A stretch of 64,000 bases of DNA from JAMXLO01 sp963812505 (GCA_963812505.1 CAWEVM010000023.1:106167-170166), one strand, 5' to 3'; numbered from the stretch's first letter, positions 43,511 through 53,108 are shown. A program made the numbers and translations. The notes: a model not told the origin generated them from the sequence alone.

Positions 43511-45976
43511 TCATTCGAATGCAGCCTGCCGCTGGAGACCCTCGATGGCGGCCAAATCCACGGCTGAGCGGTCCGCCGCAAGGATCGGCTGCACCTCGAT
43601 GGTGATCTTCTGGATCGTTCCGGTGAACGTTGCCGGCACCCGGTATTCCTCGCTCACGGGGGTCGCGGAATCCTCACCGACATCCGCCCCTTCGTCGGCG
43701 GAGAATGCGAACGGCTGGGTTCGAGTGATCCGGCCCTCGGCAAGCTTGGTGCCACCCACAGAAAGCCGCCCCACGCCGCCTGCCCCCGGCCGGCCGCCAT
43801 CGTATGCAAAGTCGAAGCGAAGAACCTGCTGACCCGGCGACATCGAATTGCTGGCGGCAACCTCGTAGCGCTCGATGCCGAGCCAGTTGTAGGTAAATCT
43901 TGGCCGACCGTCCTGAAGCCAAAGGCTCCATCCGCCGAAGCGTCCTCCTTGTGCCAGGACTACGCCCGATGCGCCGGAGGCGGGTATCTGCACCTCGGCC
44001 GTGATCGAGAAAGAACGGTTTTTTATGTTGATAAAAGCGTTCTCCATCAGGCCAGACATGCCGGGATACACGGTCAGAGAAGTGCGGCCGCCCATCAGAT
44101 CGGGCCGTCCCGCCACCGCTGCATTCAGCCGTTCAATAGACCTGTCGTCGATTGGTAGAACGTGGTTCTCGATGGCAACCTTGGTGAATAAGTCCTGCAT
44201 CTCCTTCAACTTGGCCGGATTGCTCTGCGCGAGGTCATTGACCAGACTGAAATCGCTGCGCGTGTCGTAGAGTTCCCACTTATCGTTGGTGAGACTTGCG
44301 CGCGGCTGCACCTCCCAAGGCGCTTTGTGGACCGTCCCGGCTAACCAGCCATCATGGTAGATGCCGCGATTTCCGATGATCTCGAAATACTGTGTCAAAT
44401 GCCGGTCAGGCGCACTCGGGCCATCGAACGAATAGACCATGCTGACACCCTGGATGGGGATTTGCTCGGTGCCGTTGACTGATTTCGGCTCCGGCAGACC
44501 CGCCGCCTCCAGGATCGTTGGGGCGATATCCACGACATGGTGCCATTGCGAGCGGATTTGGTTCTTCGCTTTGATCCGGTTCGGCCAATGCACCACCAGT
44601 GGGTTGCGCGTACCGCCGTAGCTGCTGGCAATCTGCTTCGTCCAAGTGAATGGCGCGTCACCGGCCACCGCCCAGCCTGCGGCATAGTGGTTGAAGGCCA
44701 TGGGGCCACCGAGCAGGTCAATCCGCTCAAGCTGAATCTCCAACGGCTCATCAAAGCCGTTGAAATAAGAGAACTCGTTGAACAGACCATTCGGACCGCC
44801 CTCAGCGCTGGCACCGTTGTCTCCGACGACATAGAGAATGAGTGTGTTATCAAGCTGGCCTTGGTCCGCGATGGCTTGAACAAGCCGGCCAATCTCGTGG
44901 TCGGTATATTCGCCAAACCCGGCGAACACTTCCATCTGACGTGCGAACAGGCGCTTCTCGTCAGCGGACAAACTGTCCCAATCCTTGATGAACTCCGGCT
45001 TCGGCGCGAGCTTGGTTCCCTGCGGCACCACGCCAAGAGCGATCTGCTTTGCCAGTGTCTCCTCGCGCAGCTTGTCCCAGCCGGCGTCGAACCTCCCCTT
45101 GTATTTGGCAATCCATTGCTTGGGGACATGGAGAGGCGCATGCATAGCGCCCGGCGCGAAATACATGAAGAACGGCTTGTCCGACGCGAGCGCCTTGACC
45201 GACCGCATCCATTTGATGGCTTGGTCGGTCATGTCCGCCATGAAATGATAGTCGGGATCGCGCGGCGCTTCAACCTTGACCGTTCCGTCATAGATCGACG
45301 GCGCCCATTGATTGGTTTCGCCAGTGATGAAGCCGTAGAATTTATCAAAGCCCGAGCGGGTGGGCCAGCGATCGAAAGGTCCGACAGGGCTGACCTCCCA
45401 TGGGGGGGTCTCGTGATACTTGCCGAACGCCGCCGTTCCGTACCCGTTGAGACGAAGCGTTTCAGCCAGGGGTGCGATGGCGTTTGGTCTGACGCCCGTA
45501 TTGCCAGGAAACGCTGTCGCGACCTCGGCGATACCGCCCATGTTGTTCATATGGTGGTTGCGGCCCGTCAGCAACGCAGTACGCGTGGGCGAACAGAGGG
45601 CCGCAGTGTGAAACTGATTGTAGCGAAGCCCTTCGTTGGCCAACCGCTCCAGAGCAGGCATGTTGACTGGGCCGCCGAACGCGCTCGACTGGCCGAAACC
45701 CATGTCATCGAGCAGCACGACCAGCACGTTGGGCGCATTGGGTGGAGCTTTGACCTCGAAGCGTCCGGGCGGAATGACGTTGCGCGCATCCAGCACATCG
45801 ATCGTCGGCGGTTTCGGCTCGGGTATCGGCAGGATGGTGCGGTCGATCGGCGTTGCGGTGGCAGCGCTAACGGCGGCCGGCGTCTGTGCCCGAGCGGCGC
45901 CGCCGAGCCAGGAACTGCCGAGCACGGCCGCCAATGCCGCCTTCGCGGTGGACAGAAACAGGTCGCGTCGTTTCAT
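43511..45976 (-). CDS. Arylsulfatase, Tat/Sec-exported
   Basis: A full-length 821-residue sulfatase. From ATG 45976 it opens 'MKRRDLFLSTAKAALAAVLGSSWLGG', a twin-arginine-like leader. The formylglycine motif CxPxR is seen as 'ALCSPTRTALLTGR' near residue 128, preceded by the metal-binding 'VLLDDMGFGQSSAFGG'. 'GKYHETPP', 'MYFAPGAMHAPLHVP' and 'VVGDNGASAEGG' complete the active site, and a C-terminal beta-sandwich of about 180 residues follows. It should cleave sulfate esters in the periplasm for sulfur supply. The modifying enzyme is not in the window. Confidence 0.93.
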   Translation of the reverse strand: MKRRDLFLSTAKAALAAVLGSSWLGGAARAQTPAAVSAATATPIDRTILPIPEPKPPTIDVLDARNVIPPGRFEVKAPPNAPNVLVVLLDDMGFGQSSAFGGPVNMPALERLANEGLRYNQFHTAALCSPTRTALLTGRNHHMNNMGGIAEVATAFPGNTGVRPNAIAPLAETLRLNGYGTAAFGKYHETPPWEVSPVGPFDRWPTRSGFDKFYGFITGETNQWAPSIYDGTVKVEAPRDPDYHFMADMTDQAIKWMRSVKALASDKPFFMYFAPGAMHAPLHVPKQWIAKYKGRFDAGWDKLREETLAKQIALGVVPQGTKLAPKPEFIKDWDSLSADEKRLFARQMEVFAGFGEYTDHEIGRLVQAIADQGQLDNTLILYVVGDNGASAEGGPNGLFNEFSYFNGFDEPLEIQLERIDLLGGPMAFNHYAAGWAVAGDAPFTWTKQIASSYGGTRNPLVVHWPNRIKAKNQIRSQWHHVVDIAPTILEAAGLPEPKSVNGTEQIPIQGVSMVYSFDGPSAPDRHLTQYFEIIGNRGIYHDGWLAGTVHKAPWEVQPRASLTNDKWELYDTRSDFSLVNDLAQSNPAKLKEMQDLFTKVAIENHVLPIDDRSIERLNAAVAGRPDLMGGRTSLTVYPGMSGLMENAFINIKNRSFSITAEVQIPASGASGVVLAQGGRFGGWSLWLQDGRPRFTYNWLGIERYEVAASNSMSPGQQVLRFDFAYDGGRPGAGGVGRLSVGGTKLAEGRITRTQPFAFSADEGADVGEDSATPVSEEYRVPATFTGTIQKITIEVQPILAADRSAVDLAAIEGLQRQAAFE

Positions 45977-46836
45977 CCATTCCCCCCTATAGGCTGACTG
46001 CGCAGCGAGCGATGCCTGCCTTGACCACGCGCCGACAATTAAAGCATTCATGCGATCAGGGCTGCTATAGCTGCCGGCACCTACCGCGAACAGTAGTCCC
46101 AGTAGCCGTGGGTCCGGGTAGGGCTGGCTGGGCGCCGCTGGCATGGCGATCGCCGGAAGGACAGCGGGCAAGAGTTGCGTCGGCTGACGGAAGCGTCGCA
46201 AAACTGGTTGCATGACAACTCCCGAAGCGCACCGTCGAATGTCGGATTGGTTCTCGGCCCACGGGCGAGAACTACGAGAGCACGCAGAGAAAGCTCGTGA
46301 ACGGAGCATCGCACCCAAGGCTTCAGCCGAGGCGCGAGCGACCGAGCGACCTGTGCTTGGGCAGGACCGCCCGCCAGACGGCCGGCACGGCTTTCGGATG
46401 CCGTGGCGTTTCTAATCCGCCCCCCCGGACTCCAATCGTCGCAAGTGGTGCTTTAGCGGGGTCGGGTGTGAAGCCCATGTTGTTCAGCATTCGCGCCCAG
46501 GACTGCGTCGCCGACATAACGGTCGCCTTCCGTCTTCGCCGTGAGCGCCCGTTGCCGTGAGATGCGCTCCTTCCCATCGCGAAGATGCCTGCGGGCTTTC
46601 TCGATTTCACTGACTAGCTGCTTAGCCGTGCGAGCGTCGATTGGCGGAGTTCAAGATAGATCGCGACGGCTCGTCCATGATGGTGAGCGGGCTACAGTCG
46701 GGCCAGCCTGTGTTGCTGCATGACGGCCTTGCAGATGTTCATGGACTGGCATCTAGCGATGTAGAGATTTATCGCAGGCAATGGGCCGAAATAACGGCTA
46801 CGATTAACCGTGAAACACGACAGCGACGGAGTCCCC
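45977..46836. other. 860-base gap with one gene remnant
   Basis: No intact gene is supported. On the minus strand 46453-46640 a start-less frame reads 'KQLVSEIEKARRHLRDGKERISRQRALTAK' and onward, typical of a small helical protein of alphaproteobacterial elements, ending in a slipped frame. The arylsulfatase promoter should be near 45980-46080. Confidence 0.4.
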
Positions 46837-47337
46837 ATGAGCACGACCTCATCCACGACGCCAGCACGACCACCATCGCTTGCAGAGGTAATGAGGCGTC
46901 GAAGACCACCGCGAAACATAAACAAGGAAGCTGCCGAAAAGCTCACTCCACTGGACAGGTTGGCGTTGTGGATCACCCTTCGCGTCGGCTCCATGGGATT
47001 TTTCTTGATAGTTTTTGCGTGGACGGCGATCTGGTTGAGTTGGAATATGTTGGCACCAGGGCGGTTACAATTTGATCCGCCGATGGCCTTCGTGTTTTGG
47101 CTGTTTATCTCGAACGTTATCCAAATCCTACTGATGCCCTTAATCATGGTGGGTCAGAATGTTCAGGGCAGCCATTCCGAGTTGCGTGCTGAGCATGACT
47201 TGGAAGTCAACGTGAAGGCGGAGGAGGAAATCGAAGTGATACTCCGGCACCTGGAGTATCAAAACACCATGCTGATTGCTATGCTGAGTAAGCTTGGCGT
47301 CAGCGTCGCTGAAGCCATGCGCGTTAACAAGGAGTGA
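46837..47337 (+). CDS. DUF1003 family membrane protein
   Basis: A 166-residue protein from ATG 46837 behind GGAG. It has a basic N-terminus, 'LTPLDRLALWITLRVGSMGFFLI', two membrane helices (about 55-75 and 90-112), and the conserved tail 'GQNVQGSHSELRAEHDLEVNVKAEEEIEVILRHLEYQN'. That is the DUF1003 family, inner-membrane proteins of unknown role. An ATG nine codons upstream is an alternative start. Confidence 0.88.
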   Translation: MSTTSSTTPARPPSLAEVMRRRRPPRNINKEAAEKLTPLDRLALWITLRVGSMGFFLIVFAWTAIWLSWNMLAPGRLQFDPPMAFVFWLFISNVIQILLMPLIMVGQNVQGSHSELRAEHDLEVNVKAEEEIEVILRHLEYQNTMLIAMLSKLGVSVAEAMRVNKE

Positions 47338-47445
47338 CTGCTGGAGCTAGCCTCCCGCCCGGTTGAGGCTAATCTCGTTTTTTTGGCCGAACGGAACGTG
47401 GCGGACGGGCCTGGAATGGCATCGCGCTGCGGTCGGGAAATCTTG

Positions 47446-48513
47446 ATGATGCAAAATCGCTACGTCGGCGACATAGGGGATTATCTAAAGCTCGGTATCC
47501 TGCGCGCATTGTCACCAGGATACCGCCTGGGTGTTGCATGGTGGCTATTCCCCGATGAGGCCCACAACGGGGATGGGCGGCACATCGGGTATCTCAACCG
47601 TCCCGAGCAGTGGCGACACTTCGATCCAGACCTGTTCGACATCCTCGTCGGTGTCGTCTCATCTGGTCAGAGGAACGTGCGGGCATTGGAGGCGTCTAAC
47701 ATCCTCCCAGGAGCCATCTTCGCGGACGAGGTCATCCCGTCCGATGGGTCGCTCGCTCAGCGGCGGCAGGCACGCCACGAATGGTTCGTCTGGATGAAAG
47801 ACAACCTCACTGAGGCCGACCTCTTCTTCGTTGACCCGGACAATGGCCTTGAGCCTGCGGGCTACAGCCACGGTTCCGCCAAGGCGGGCAAGAGCGTCTT
47901 GCTCAGCGAGCTACGGGAACTTGCGAGGCCAGGGCGTTGCTTGATCGTGTATCACCATCACAGCCGGCGAAAGGGCGGCCATCAATGCGAGATCATGTAC
48001 TGGGCTGAGCGACTTCGGGCGGCCGGATTTGCCACGGTAGACGCCTTGCGTGCCAAACCGTACTCTCCTCGTGCGTATTTTCTGCTAAACGCGTCGCCCG
48101 ACATTCGACGCCGGGCCGAACAAATATCGCTTGATTGGCAGGGATGGATTACATGTCATCCCGATAACTCCATAGGTAGAGGCGGGACACTGGCCGCAGA
48201 ACCACGGCCCCCACTGGTCGCCATGCCTGCGGCTAATCTGCGGGCCACATCGAGTGGAGCCTGTATGTCATCGCCACAGGCATCAGGGAGACCTCACCGC
48301 CGTGGAGCCGGTATCACCACGAAGGCCGGTTACGCCAACCGAAATGGCCAGGAGGTCATTCGACCAACCGGCAACCCTGGCACCGATCATGGCCAATGCG
48401 TTTATGTGCTGCGTTGTCGAGCGTGCGGCCACGAGTACCGAGCAAATGGCTCCGACATATGGTTGCGATGGTGCCCGGAACACGACCGAGGAGCACCGGG
48501 CCTTCCATTCTGA
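47446..48513 (+). CDS. Conserved protein of unknown function fused to a C-terminal zinc-finger module
   Basis: Residues 1-230 ('MMQNRYVGDIGDYLKLGIL', 'VAWWLFPDEAHNGDGRHIGYL', 'DLFFVDPDNGLEP', 'GKSVLLSELRELARPGRCLIVYHHHSRRKGGH', 'PYSPRAYFLL') form a conserved uncharacterised family with a nuclease- or methyltransferase-like DPDNGLEP loop. After a linker, residues 310-355 ('YANRNGQEVIRPTGNPGTD', 'LRCRACGHEYRANGSDIWLRWCPEHDRG') match a small zinc-finger protein usually encoded alone. The join has no frameshift, so it is either a real fusion or a readthrough after loss of the first stop. ATG 47446 matches the family start. Confidence 0.7.
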   Translation: MMQNRYVGDIGDYLKLGILRALSPGYRLGVAWWLFPDEAHNGDGRHIGYLNRPEQWRHFDPDLFDILVGVVSSGQRNVRALEASNILPGAIFADEVIPSDGSLAQRRQARHEWFVWMKDNLTEADLFFVDPDNGLEPAGYSHGSAKAGKSVLLSELRELARPGRCLIVYHHHSRRKGGHQCEIMYWAERLRAAGFATVDALRAKPYSPRAYFLLNASPDIRRRAEQISLDWQGWITCHPDNSIGRGGTLAAEPRPPLVAMPAANLRATSSGACMSSPQASGRPHRRGAGITTKAGYANRNGQEVIRPTGNPGTDHGQCVYVLRCRACGHEYRANGSDIWLRWCPEHDRGAPGLPF

Positions 48514-48553
48514 ATGGCGATTATGCACGTCGCACATACGATGATGATATTCC

Positions 48554-48943
48554 TCACGCTCGATTCCCATGATACTGCCTTGTGCCCGTCAGCATGGGCA
48601 TCCATTTCTCGCGCCGTGCCACCCACAACTCATACGTGGGCGCCAAATCTGTTGGCGCGGCGTCAAACGCGCCTAGTGAGATTGCAACGTCGCCATCGCA
48701 GACGCCGAATAGCGGCGACCCGCACGACGGACAGAAATGCCTCGCGACGGTCGCCGCCCTCCAGTTTGATGTCTTTCCCTCGACCGTAACGCAATCGGCA
48801 GTCCAGATGGCGTTTGCCGTGAACGGTGCGCCACTCCCCTTGCGGCAGGTTGTGCAGTGGCACAGGCCGACCCTCACGGGCGGACCGTTCGCGATGATCC
48901 GGACGGAACCACAGTTGCAGGTGGCGATATGGGTTGCGGTCAT
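48554..48943 (-). CDS. GFA/CENP-V-family zinc protein
   Basis: A 129-residue complete GFA domain: 'TCNCGSVRIIANG', 'LCHCTTCRKGSGAPFTAN', 'ARHFCPSCGSPLFGV', then the C-terminal strands 'AISLGAFDAAPTDLAPTYELWVARREKW'. The zinc-binding Cys clusters are all present. Members relate to glutathione-dependent formaldehyde-activating enzyme, though most have no proven activity. ATG 48943 is preferred to the ATG nine codons upstream. Confidence 0.88.
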   Translation of the reverse strand: MTATHIATCNCGSVRIIANGPPVRVGLCHCTTCRKGSGAPFTANAIWTADCVTVEGKTSNWRAATVARHFCPSCGSPLFGVCDGDVAISLGAFDAAPTDLAPTYELWVARREKWMPMLTGTRQYHGNRA

Positions 48944-49080
48944 GGCTTGCTCCTCATCGGAGTCTGTCACTACTCTAACCTCAAGCCTGTGACCATCAAA
49001 GAAAGAAGGGAATTTCAGAGGTCGCTCGTAGGAATGTATGCGTGAAGTACATAATCGCCTTCTGAATGGCGGACGGAGAC

Positions 49081-49362
49081 TTACGCCGCTGCCATCTCAC
49101 GCGTTGCCCTGACCGGCAGCTTCAACACCTTGCAAAGGGCGCTCAGATTTGCATCCCGTGGTCTAACGTGATCCGTTTCCCAAAAATAGACGGAAGCGGG
49201 AGCGACGCCGACTTGTTTGCCCACTTCGACTACCGATAGACGACGCTTGATCCGAGCGTCGCGGAGATAGCGAGAGAAACTGGGCTTGCGGGCCAATGAA
49301 CCGATCCTTCCTTTGCGCGGCGGGGAACATAGGTTGCAAGATGACAAAATCAAGAACGCCAT
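49081..49362 (-). CDS. XRE-family helix-turn-helix regulator
   Basis: A 93-residue protein from ATG 49362 with a perfect AGGAGG box 7 bases upstream. The HTH spans about 35-85 ('RYLRDARIKRRLSVVEVGKQVGVAPASVYFWETDHVRPRD'), with 'LSALCKVLKLP' as the trailing helix. It would act as a small DNA-binding repressor. It is divergent from the small gene at 49389, 26 bases away, so it could control that gene and itself through the shared gap. Confidence 0.8.
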   Translation of the reverse strand: MAFLILSSCNLCSPPRKGRIGSLARKPSFSRYLRDARIKRRLSVVEVGKQVGVAPASVYFWETDHVRPRDANLSALCKVLKLPVRATREMAAA

Positions 49363-49388
49363 AAATCCTCCTGAATGAGGAGGAAGCA

Positions 49389-49580
49389 ATGCGCTACTTT
49401 GAAATCGTTAAGCCACCAGTGCAGACCGTCTTAGCCGACGCCGACCCGAAAGAAACCGCTCCCGGACAAACACGCAATGGCACGATAGAAACCGCTGGAG
49501 AGCGGTGTCTGTCGAACCTGTTAAACAAAATCAATCTGCCATCACGTCGGTCGCATTTATCACCCCGGCGTTTGCTATAG
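49389..49580 (+). CDS. Small protein ending at the IS21 boundary
   Basis: A 63-codon frame behind GAGGAGG: 'MRYFEIVKPPVQTVLADADPKETAPG', then 'TIETAGERCLSNLLNKI' and an Arg/Ser-rich end. The first 45 residues look like a genuine conserved small protein and the end is uncertain. The stop coincides with the left tip of the IS21-like element, so the 3' end may have been replaced by the insertion. Confidence 0.45.
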   Translation: MRYFEIVKPPVQTVLADADPKETAPGQTRNGTIETAGERCLSNLLNKINLPSRRSHLSPRRLL

Positions 49581-49856
49581 TGTCGATGGCTGCACGGACC
49601 CGCGTAAATCTGGCGCGGAGTGCCTGAATTGGTGGGGTGATATCGGCCGCCGGGAAGCGCTGGCGGAGAGGCATGTCTGCGATTGCTGGATCGGTGACGG
49701 CGTGTTGTCTGGAGCGATGAGGCGCTGCGGGGCGTTCGCGGCCTGACGCGGTGACGAGTGGCGGAGTAGCGTTCCGGCCCTGAGGGGCAAGCACGGCGCC
49801 GAGCACAACTTGGCGGTTCCGCATCGACGCCGTGCCCCACACCGTGCTGGGCACGC

Positions 49857-50381
49857 ATGCAGGGACAATATCCCGGCAATCACGCCGTTCGTCCACGTGG
49901 CGCGTGGCGGTCCGCGCATCACGACGTTCTGTCAGCCCGGCTGTTTCTGTGCGCCGGTTGCCGCGCCCCGAGCGTGATCTGCAGCTGCTGCGATCGCGGC
50001 CAAATCTACTGTGCCGGAGACTGCGCCGCGCGAGCCCGGCATCGCGCGCAGCGTGCTGCCGGCCGACGCTATCAGACCAGCCGTCGGGGGCGGCTCGCGC
50101 ATGCCGATCGGACGCGTCGCTATCGGGCGCGCTGCAAAAATGTGACGCATCACGGTTCACCCGCGCCGCCGTTGGATGATCTGTTGCCGCCCAGCTCGCC
50201 GGCGATCGCGAGCGACGCGGCGATCCCGGCGGAGCGGCCCCGGCACGCGACATCGCACTGCCATTGGTGCGGGCGTCGCTGCCCGGAATTCATCCGTCGG
50301 GAGTTCCTGCGCCGCCGCCGCGATCGTCGCGGCCTGGTGCGACACGACCGGACAGGACCGAACCATGGTCACGCCGCCTGA
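49857..50381 (+). CDS. IS21-associated Cys/His-rich accessory protein
   Basis: A 174-codon frame with a weak first 30 residues and then 'FLCAGCRAPSVICSCCDRGQIYC', 'ARARHRAQRAAGRRYQTSRRGRLAHADRTRRYRAR', 'VTHHGSPAPPLDDLLPP' and 'SHCHWCGRRCPEFIRREFLRRRR'. Paired Cys residues suggest two zinc sites flanking a basic helix. I know similar proteins upstream of IS21 or IS66-type transposases on plasmids, with no known function. The stop overlaps the istA start by 17 bases, suggesting coupled translation. The true start may be internal. Confidence 0.55.
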   Translation: MQGQYPGNHAVRPRGAWRSAHHDVLSARLFLCAGCRAPSVICSCCDRGQIYCAGDCAARARHRAQRAAGRRYQTSRRGRLAHADRTRRYRARCKNVTHHGSPAPPLDDLLPPSSPAIASDAAIPAERPRHATSHCHWCGRRCPEFIRREFLRRRRDRRGLVRHDRTGPNHGHAA

Positions 50382-51858
50382 CATCGAGGCGCAGATCCTG
50401 CGCTACTATCACGTCGAGAAGTGGCGCGTCGGCACCATCGCTGGTCAGCTGCAGGTGCATCATAGCGTGGTGACGCGTGTGCTGGCGCAGGCTGGGCTGC
50501 CCAGGATCGCCCCGCCAGCCCGGCCGTCGCAGATCGACGCGTATCTGCCGTTCATCCGCCAGACGCTGGAGACGTTCCCGACACTGACCGCCAGTCGGCT
50601 GTATGGGATGGTGCGCGAGCGCGGCTATCGCGGCAGTCCCGATCACTTCCGCCACCTGATCGCCAGCCATCGGCCGCGTCCGAAGGCCGATGCGTACCTG
50701 CGGCTGCGTTGCCTACCGGGTGAGCAGGCGCAGGTGGACTGGGGACATTTCGGCCATCTCGAGATCGGCCGCGCACGGCGCCCGCTGATGGCGTTCGTCA
50801 TGGTGCTGAGCCATTCGCGGCAGATCTTCCTGCGCTTCTTCCTGGACGCCAGGATGGAGAACTTCCTGCGCGGCCACGTCGCCGCGTTTAGCGCGTGGAA
50901 CGGCGTTCCCCGTGTCCTACTGTACGACAATCTCAAAAGCGTGGTGCTGGAACGGCGCGGCGATGCGATCCGCTTCCATCCGACCCTGCTGGGCTTTGCC
51001 GGGCACTATCGCTATGAACCGCGCCCCGTGGCGGTCGCGCGCGGCAATGAGAAGGGTCGCGTCGAGCGCGCCATCCGATACGTACGCGATGGCTTCTTTG
51101 CTGCCCGCAGCTTCGAAGATCTCGATGACCTCAATGCCCAGGCCGAGATCTGGTGCAACGGCCCTGCTGCCGACCGGCGCTGTCCCGACGAACCTGACCG
51201 CACGGTCCGCGAGGTGTTCGCCGAGGAAGCGGTTCGCCTGCTGCCGCTGCCCGACAACCCGGCATCACTGCTCGAACACGTCGCGGTCACCGTCGGCAAG
51301 ACACCCTACGTCCGCTTCGACCTGAACGATTACTCAGTTCCCCACAACTGCGTCCGGCGCGCCCTGACCCTTCTCGCCGATCCACACAAGGTGCGCATCG
51401 TCGACGGCGCCGAGGTGCTCGCCTGCCACCAACGCAGCTACGACAAGGGCGCGCAGATCGAGGATACCGCCCACGTCCAGGCGTTGGTCGAGCAGAAACG
51501 CGCCGCTCGCCAGCATCGCGCCACGGACCGCCTCGCGCGGGCGGCTCCCGCCAGCCAGACCCTGCTGATCCGCGCCGCCGAACGCGGCGCCAATCTCGGC
51601 GCGATCACCGCCGCGCTGATGCGGCTGCTCGGTCGTACCAGCGCCGCCGATCTGCAACTCGCGATCCTCGATGCGCTGGAGCGCGATGTGCCGCACCCGA
51701 ATGCGGTGCGCCTCGCCCTCGAACGTCGGCGAGAACAGCGCGGTGAAGCGCCTCAGGTCGCCGTCGTGCTGCCTGCGCATGTGCAAGCGCGTGACGCGCC
51801 GGTGCAGCCGCATGCACTCGAAACCTATGACCAGCTGAAGGAGTGTCACGATGACTGA
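50365..51858 (+). CDS. istA: IS21 transposase IstA
   Basis: A 497-residue transposase from ATG 50365. An N-terminal HTH (about 8-45, 'ILRYYHVEKWRVGTIAGQLQVHHSVV') is followed by a DDE catalytic core with the first Asp in 'QAQVDWGHFGHLEIG', the second in 'VLLYDNLKSVVLER' and the Glu in 'GNEKGRVERAIRYVRDGFF'. IstA cuts and joins the IS ends with IstB as ATP-dependent helper. It overlaps istB by 8 bases. The frame is intact. Confidence 0.95.
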   Translation: MVTPPDIEAQILRYYHVEKWRVGTIAGQLQVHHSVVTRVLAQAGLPRIAPPARPSQIDAYLPFIRQTLETFPTLTASRLYGMVRERGYRGSPDHFRHLIASHRPRPKADAYLRLRCLPGEQAQVDWGHFGHLEIGRARRPLMAFVMVLSHSRQIFLRFFLDARMENFLRGHVAAFSAWNGVPRVLLYDNLKSVVLERRGDAIRFHPTLLGFAGHYRYEPRPVAVARGNEKGRVERAIRYVRDGFFAARSFEDLDDLNAQAEIWCNGPAADRRCPDEPDRTVREVFAEEAVRLLPLPDNPASLLEHVAVTVGKTPYVRFDLNDYSVPHNCVRRALTLLADPHKVRIVDGAEVLACHQRSYDKGAQIEDTAHVQALVEQKRAARQHRATDRLARAAPASQTLLIRAAERGANLGAITAALMRLLGRTSAADLQLAILDALERDVPHPNAVRLALERRREQRGEAPQVAVVLPAHVQARDAPVQPHALETYDQLKECHDD

Positions 51859-52603
51859 GTTCGACACAATGCGCGCCCGCGCCGAAGCGCTGCATCTGCA
51901 CGGTCTGGTGTCGCACTGGCCCGAGGTTGCGACCGAAGCCTGGGTCGCGCCGCTGCTCGAGTGGGAGGAGACGCAGCGCGCCTGCCGCAGTCTGGAGCGT
52001 CGACTGAAGACCGCCCATATCGGCCGCTTCAAGCCGCTCTGCGACTTCGACTGGAATTGGCCCAAGCGCTGCGACCGCGCCGCCATCGACGCGCTGATGA
52101 CGCTCGACTTCTTGGGCGATGCCACCAACGTCGTCCTGGTCGGCCCGAACGGCGTCGGCAAGTCGACGCTGGCGCAGAACATCGCCCACCAGGCGCTGAT
52201 CCACGGTCACACCGTACTGTTCACCAGCGCAGGCCAGCTGCTTGGCGATCTCTGCGCACTCGACAGCGATTCTACCCTGCGCCGACGCCTGCGCCACTAT
52301 GCTCGCCCGCAGCTGCTGGTGATCGACGAGGTTGGCTATCTCTCCTACTCCAACCGCCATGCCGATCTGATGTTCGAACTGATCTCGCGCCGCTATCAGA
52401 ACAAGAGCACGCTGGTCACCACCAACCGACCATTCGCCGAGTGGCGCGAAGTGTTCCCCAACGCCGCCTGCGTCGTCTCGCTGGTCGACCGTCTTGTCCA
52501 CAACGCTGAGATCATTGCCGTCGAAGGTGACTCCTATCGGCTCAAGGAAGCCCGCGAACGCGCCGACCAGCGCTCACGTCAGCGGCGGGGAACCAGGTCA
52601 TGA
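51851..52603 (+). CDS. istB: IS21 helper ATPase IstB
   Basis: A 250-residue DnaC-like AAA+ ATPase. Walker A 'VGPNGVGKSTLAQ' lies near residue 98 and Walker B 'LLVIDEVGYLSYSN' near 157; 'TTNRPFAEWREVFPNAACVVSLVDRLVHNAEI' is the diagnostic IstB C-terminal stretch. It assembles on target DNA and activates IstA. It overlaps istA at its start and the next small gene by 4 bases at its end. Confidence 0.95.
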   Translation: MTEFDTMRARAEALHLHGLVSHWPEVATEAWVAPLLEWEETQRACRSLERRLKTAHIGRFKPLCDFDWNWPKRCDRAAIDALMTLDFLGDATNVVLVGPNGVGKSTLAQNIAHQALIHGHTVLFTSAGQLLGDLCALDSDSTLRRRLRHYARPQLLVIDEVGYLSYSNRHADLMFELISRRYQNKSTLVTTNRPFAEWREVFPNAACVVSLVDRLVHNAEIIAVEGDSYRLKEARERADQRSRQRRGTRS

Positions 52604-52839
52604 GCAACGCTCCCGAGCCACTGCCAGCCCATCTCCGTCCGGTCAGCGTCGGAATCCCCGTCACCTGGACGCCGGAGCAGGTGCTCGCCGTGTACGAATT
52701 GCTCGACGACCTGCGCGAAAGAATCTGGGAACTCTATAACCTCCAACTGCAGAATCTGCTCCGCGAGCAACAGCAATCTCCCGGCCTGGACGACAGCGAC
52801 GACACATTGCCCCCCACTCAGTCAGCACCATTCATCTGA
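52600..52839 (+). CDS. Fourth gene of the IS21 element, small helical protein
   Basis: A 79-residue acidic protein (MSNAPEPLPAHLRPVSVG..., 'TWTPEQVLAVYELLDDLRERIWELY'). Its ATG overlaps the istB stop by 4 bases, and similar small genes accompany some IS21-family elements. The function is unknown. Confidence 0.65.
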   Translation: MSNAPEPLPAHLRPVSVGIPVTWTPEQVLAVYELLDDLRERIWELYNLQLQNLLREQQQSPGLDDSDDTLPPTQSAPFI

Positions 52840-53108
52840 CCGTCCGCCTCCGGTGGCCGGGACCGTTCCCGGCAACGGATCCCGACAAACAATCCTGTTG
52901 TTCGATCAAGACGGCCATCCCGTCGTCCCGACCTGCGGTCCCCTCAGCTCGCCGCGCACAGCGGCGGTCAAGCATGCCCGTAGGGCACCGCCGAAGGCGG
53001 CGCGAAGCGTGCTGGACGGCTGCGAGCACGGCGGCATCATCTCAGCAGAAGGACGCCAGGTGCCCGAAGCCCGCGCCGTTTATACGCGGATCCTCACCGC
53101 CGCTAACA

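Larger units (their letters stand above)
49581..53108 (+). mobile_element. IS21-family insertion sequence, about 3.53 kb, with accessory genes
   Basis: The left tip TGTCGATGGCTGCACGGACC and the reverse-complemented right tip TGTTAGCGGCGGTGAGGATC both begin TGT and share GGC at positions 8-10, CCGCGTA near 20 and GGCGCGG near 32, giving imperfect terminal inverted repeats of roughly 39 bases. Inside are an accessory Cys-rich gene, istA, istB and a fourth small gene. Resolvase-like sequence starts at the base after the right tip (53109). No target duplication is seen, so one flank was probably lost. Confidence 0.75.

Noticed and set aside
44537..45997. 486-codon plus-strand frame opposite the arylsulfatase
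   Set aside because: The minus strand encodes a complete sulfatase with active-site motifs; the plus frame has no recognisable features.
46323..46610. 95-codon minus frame
   Set aside because: Another frame on the same strand (46453-46640) is more protein-like; both look like decay products, so no gene was called.
49531..49824. Minus-strand frame across the IS21 left end, with a tidy C-terminus
   Set aside because: It spans the inverted repeat and the junction with flanking DNA, so it cannot be an inherited gene of either side.
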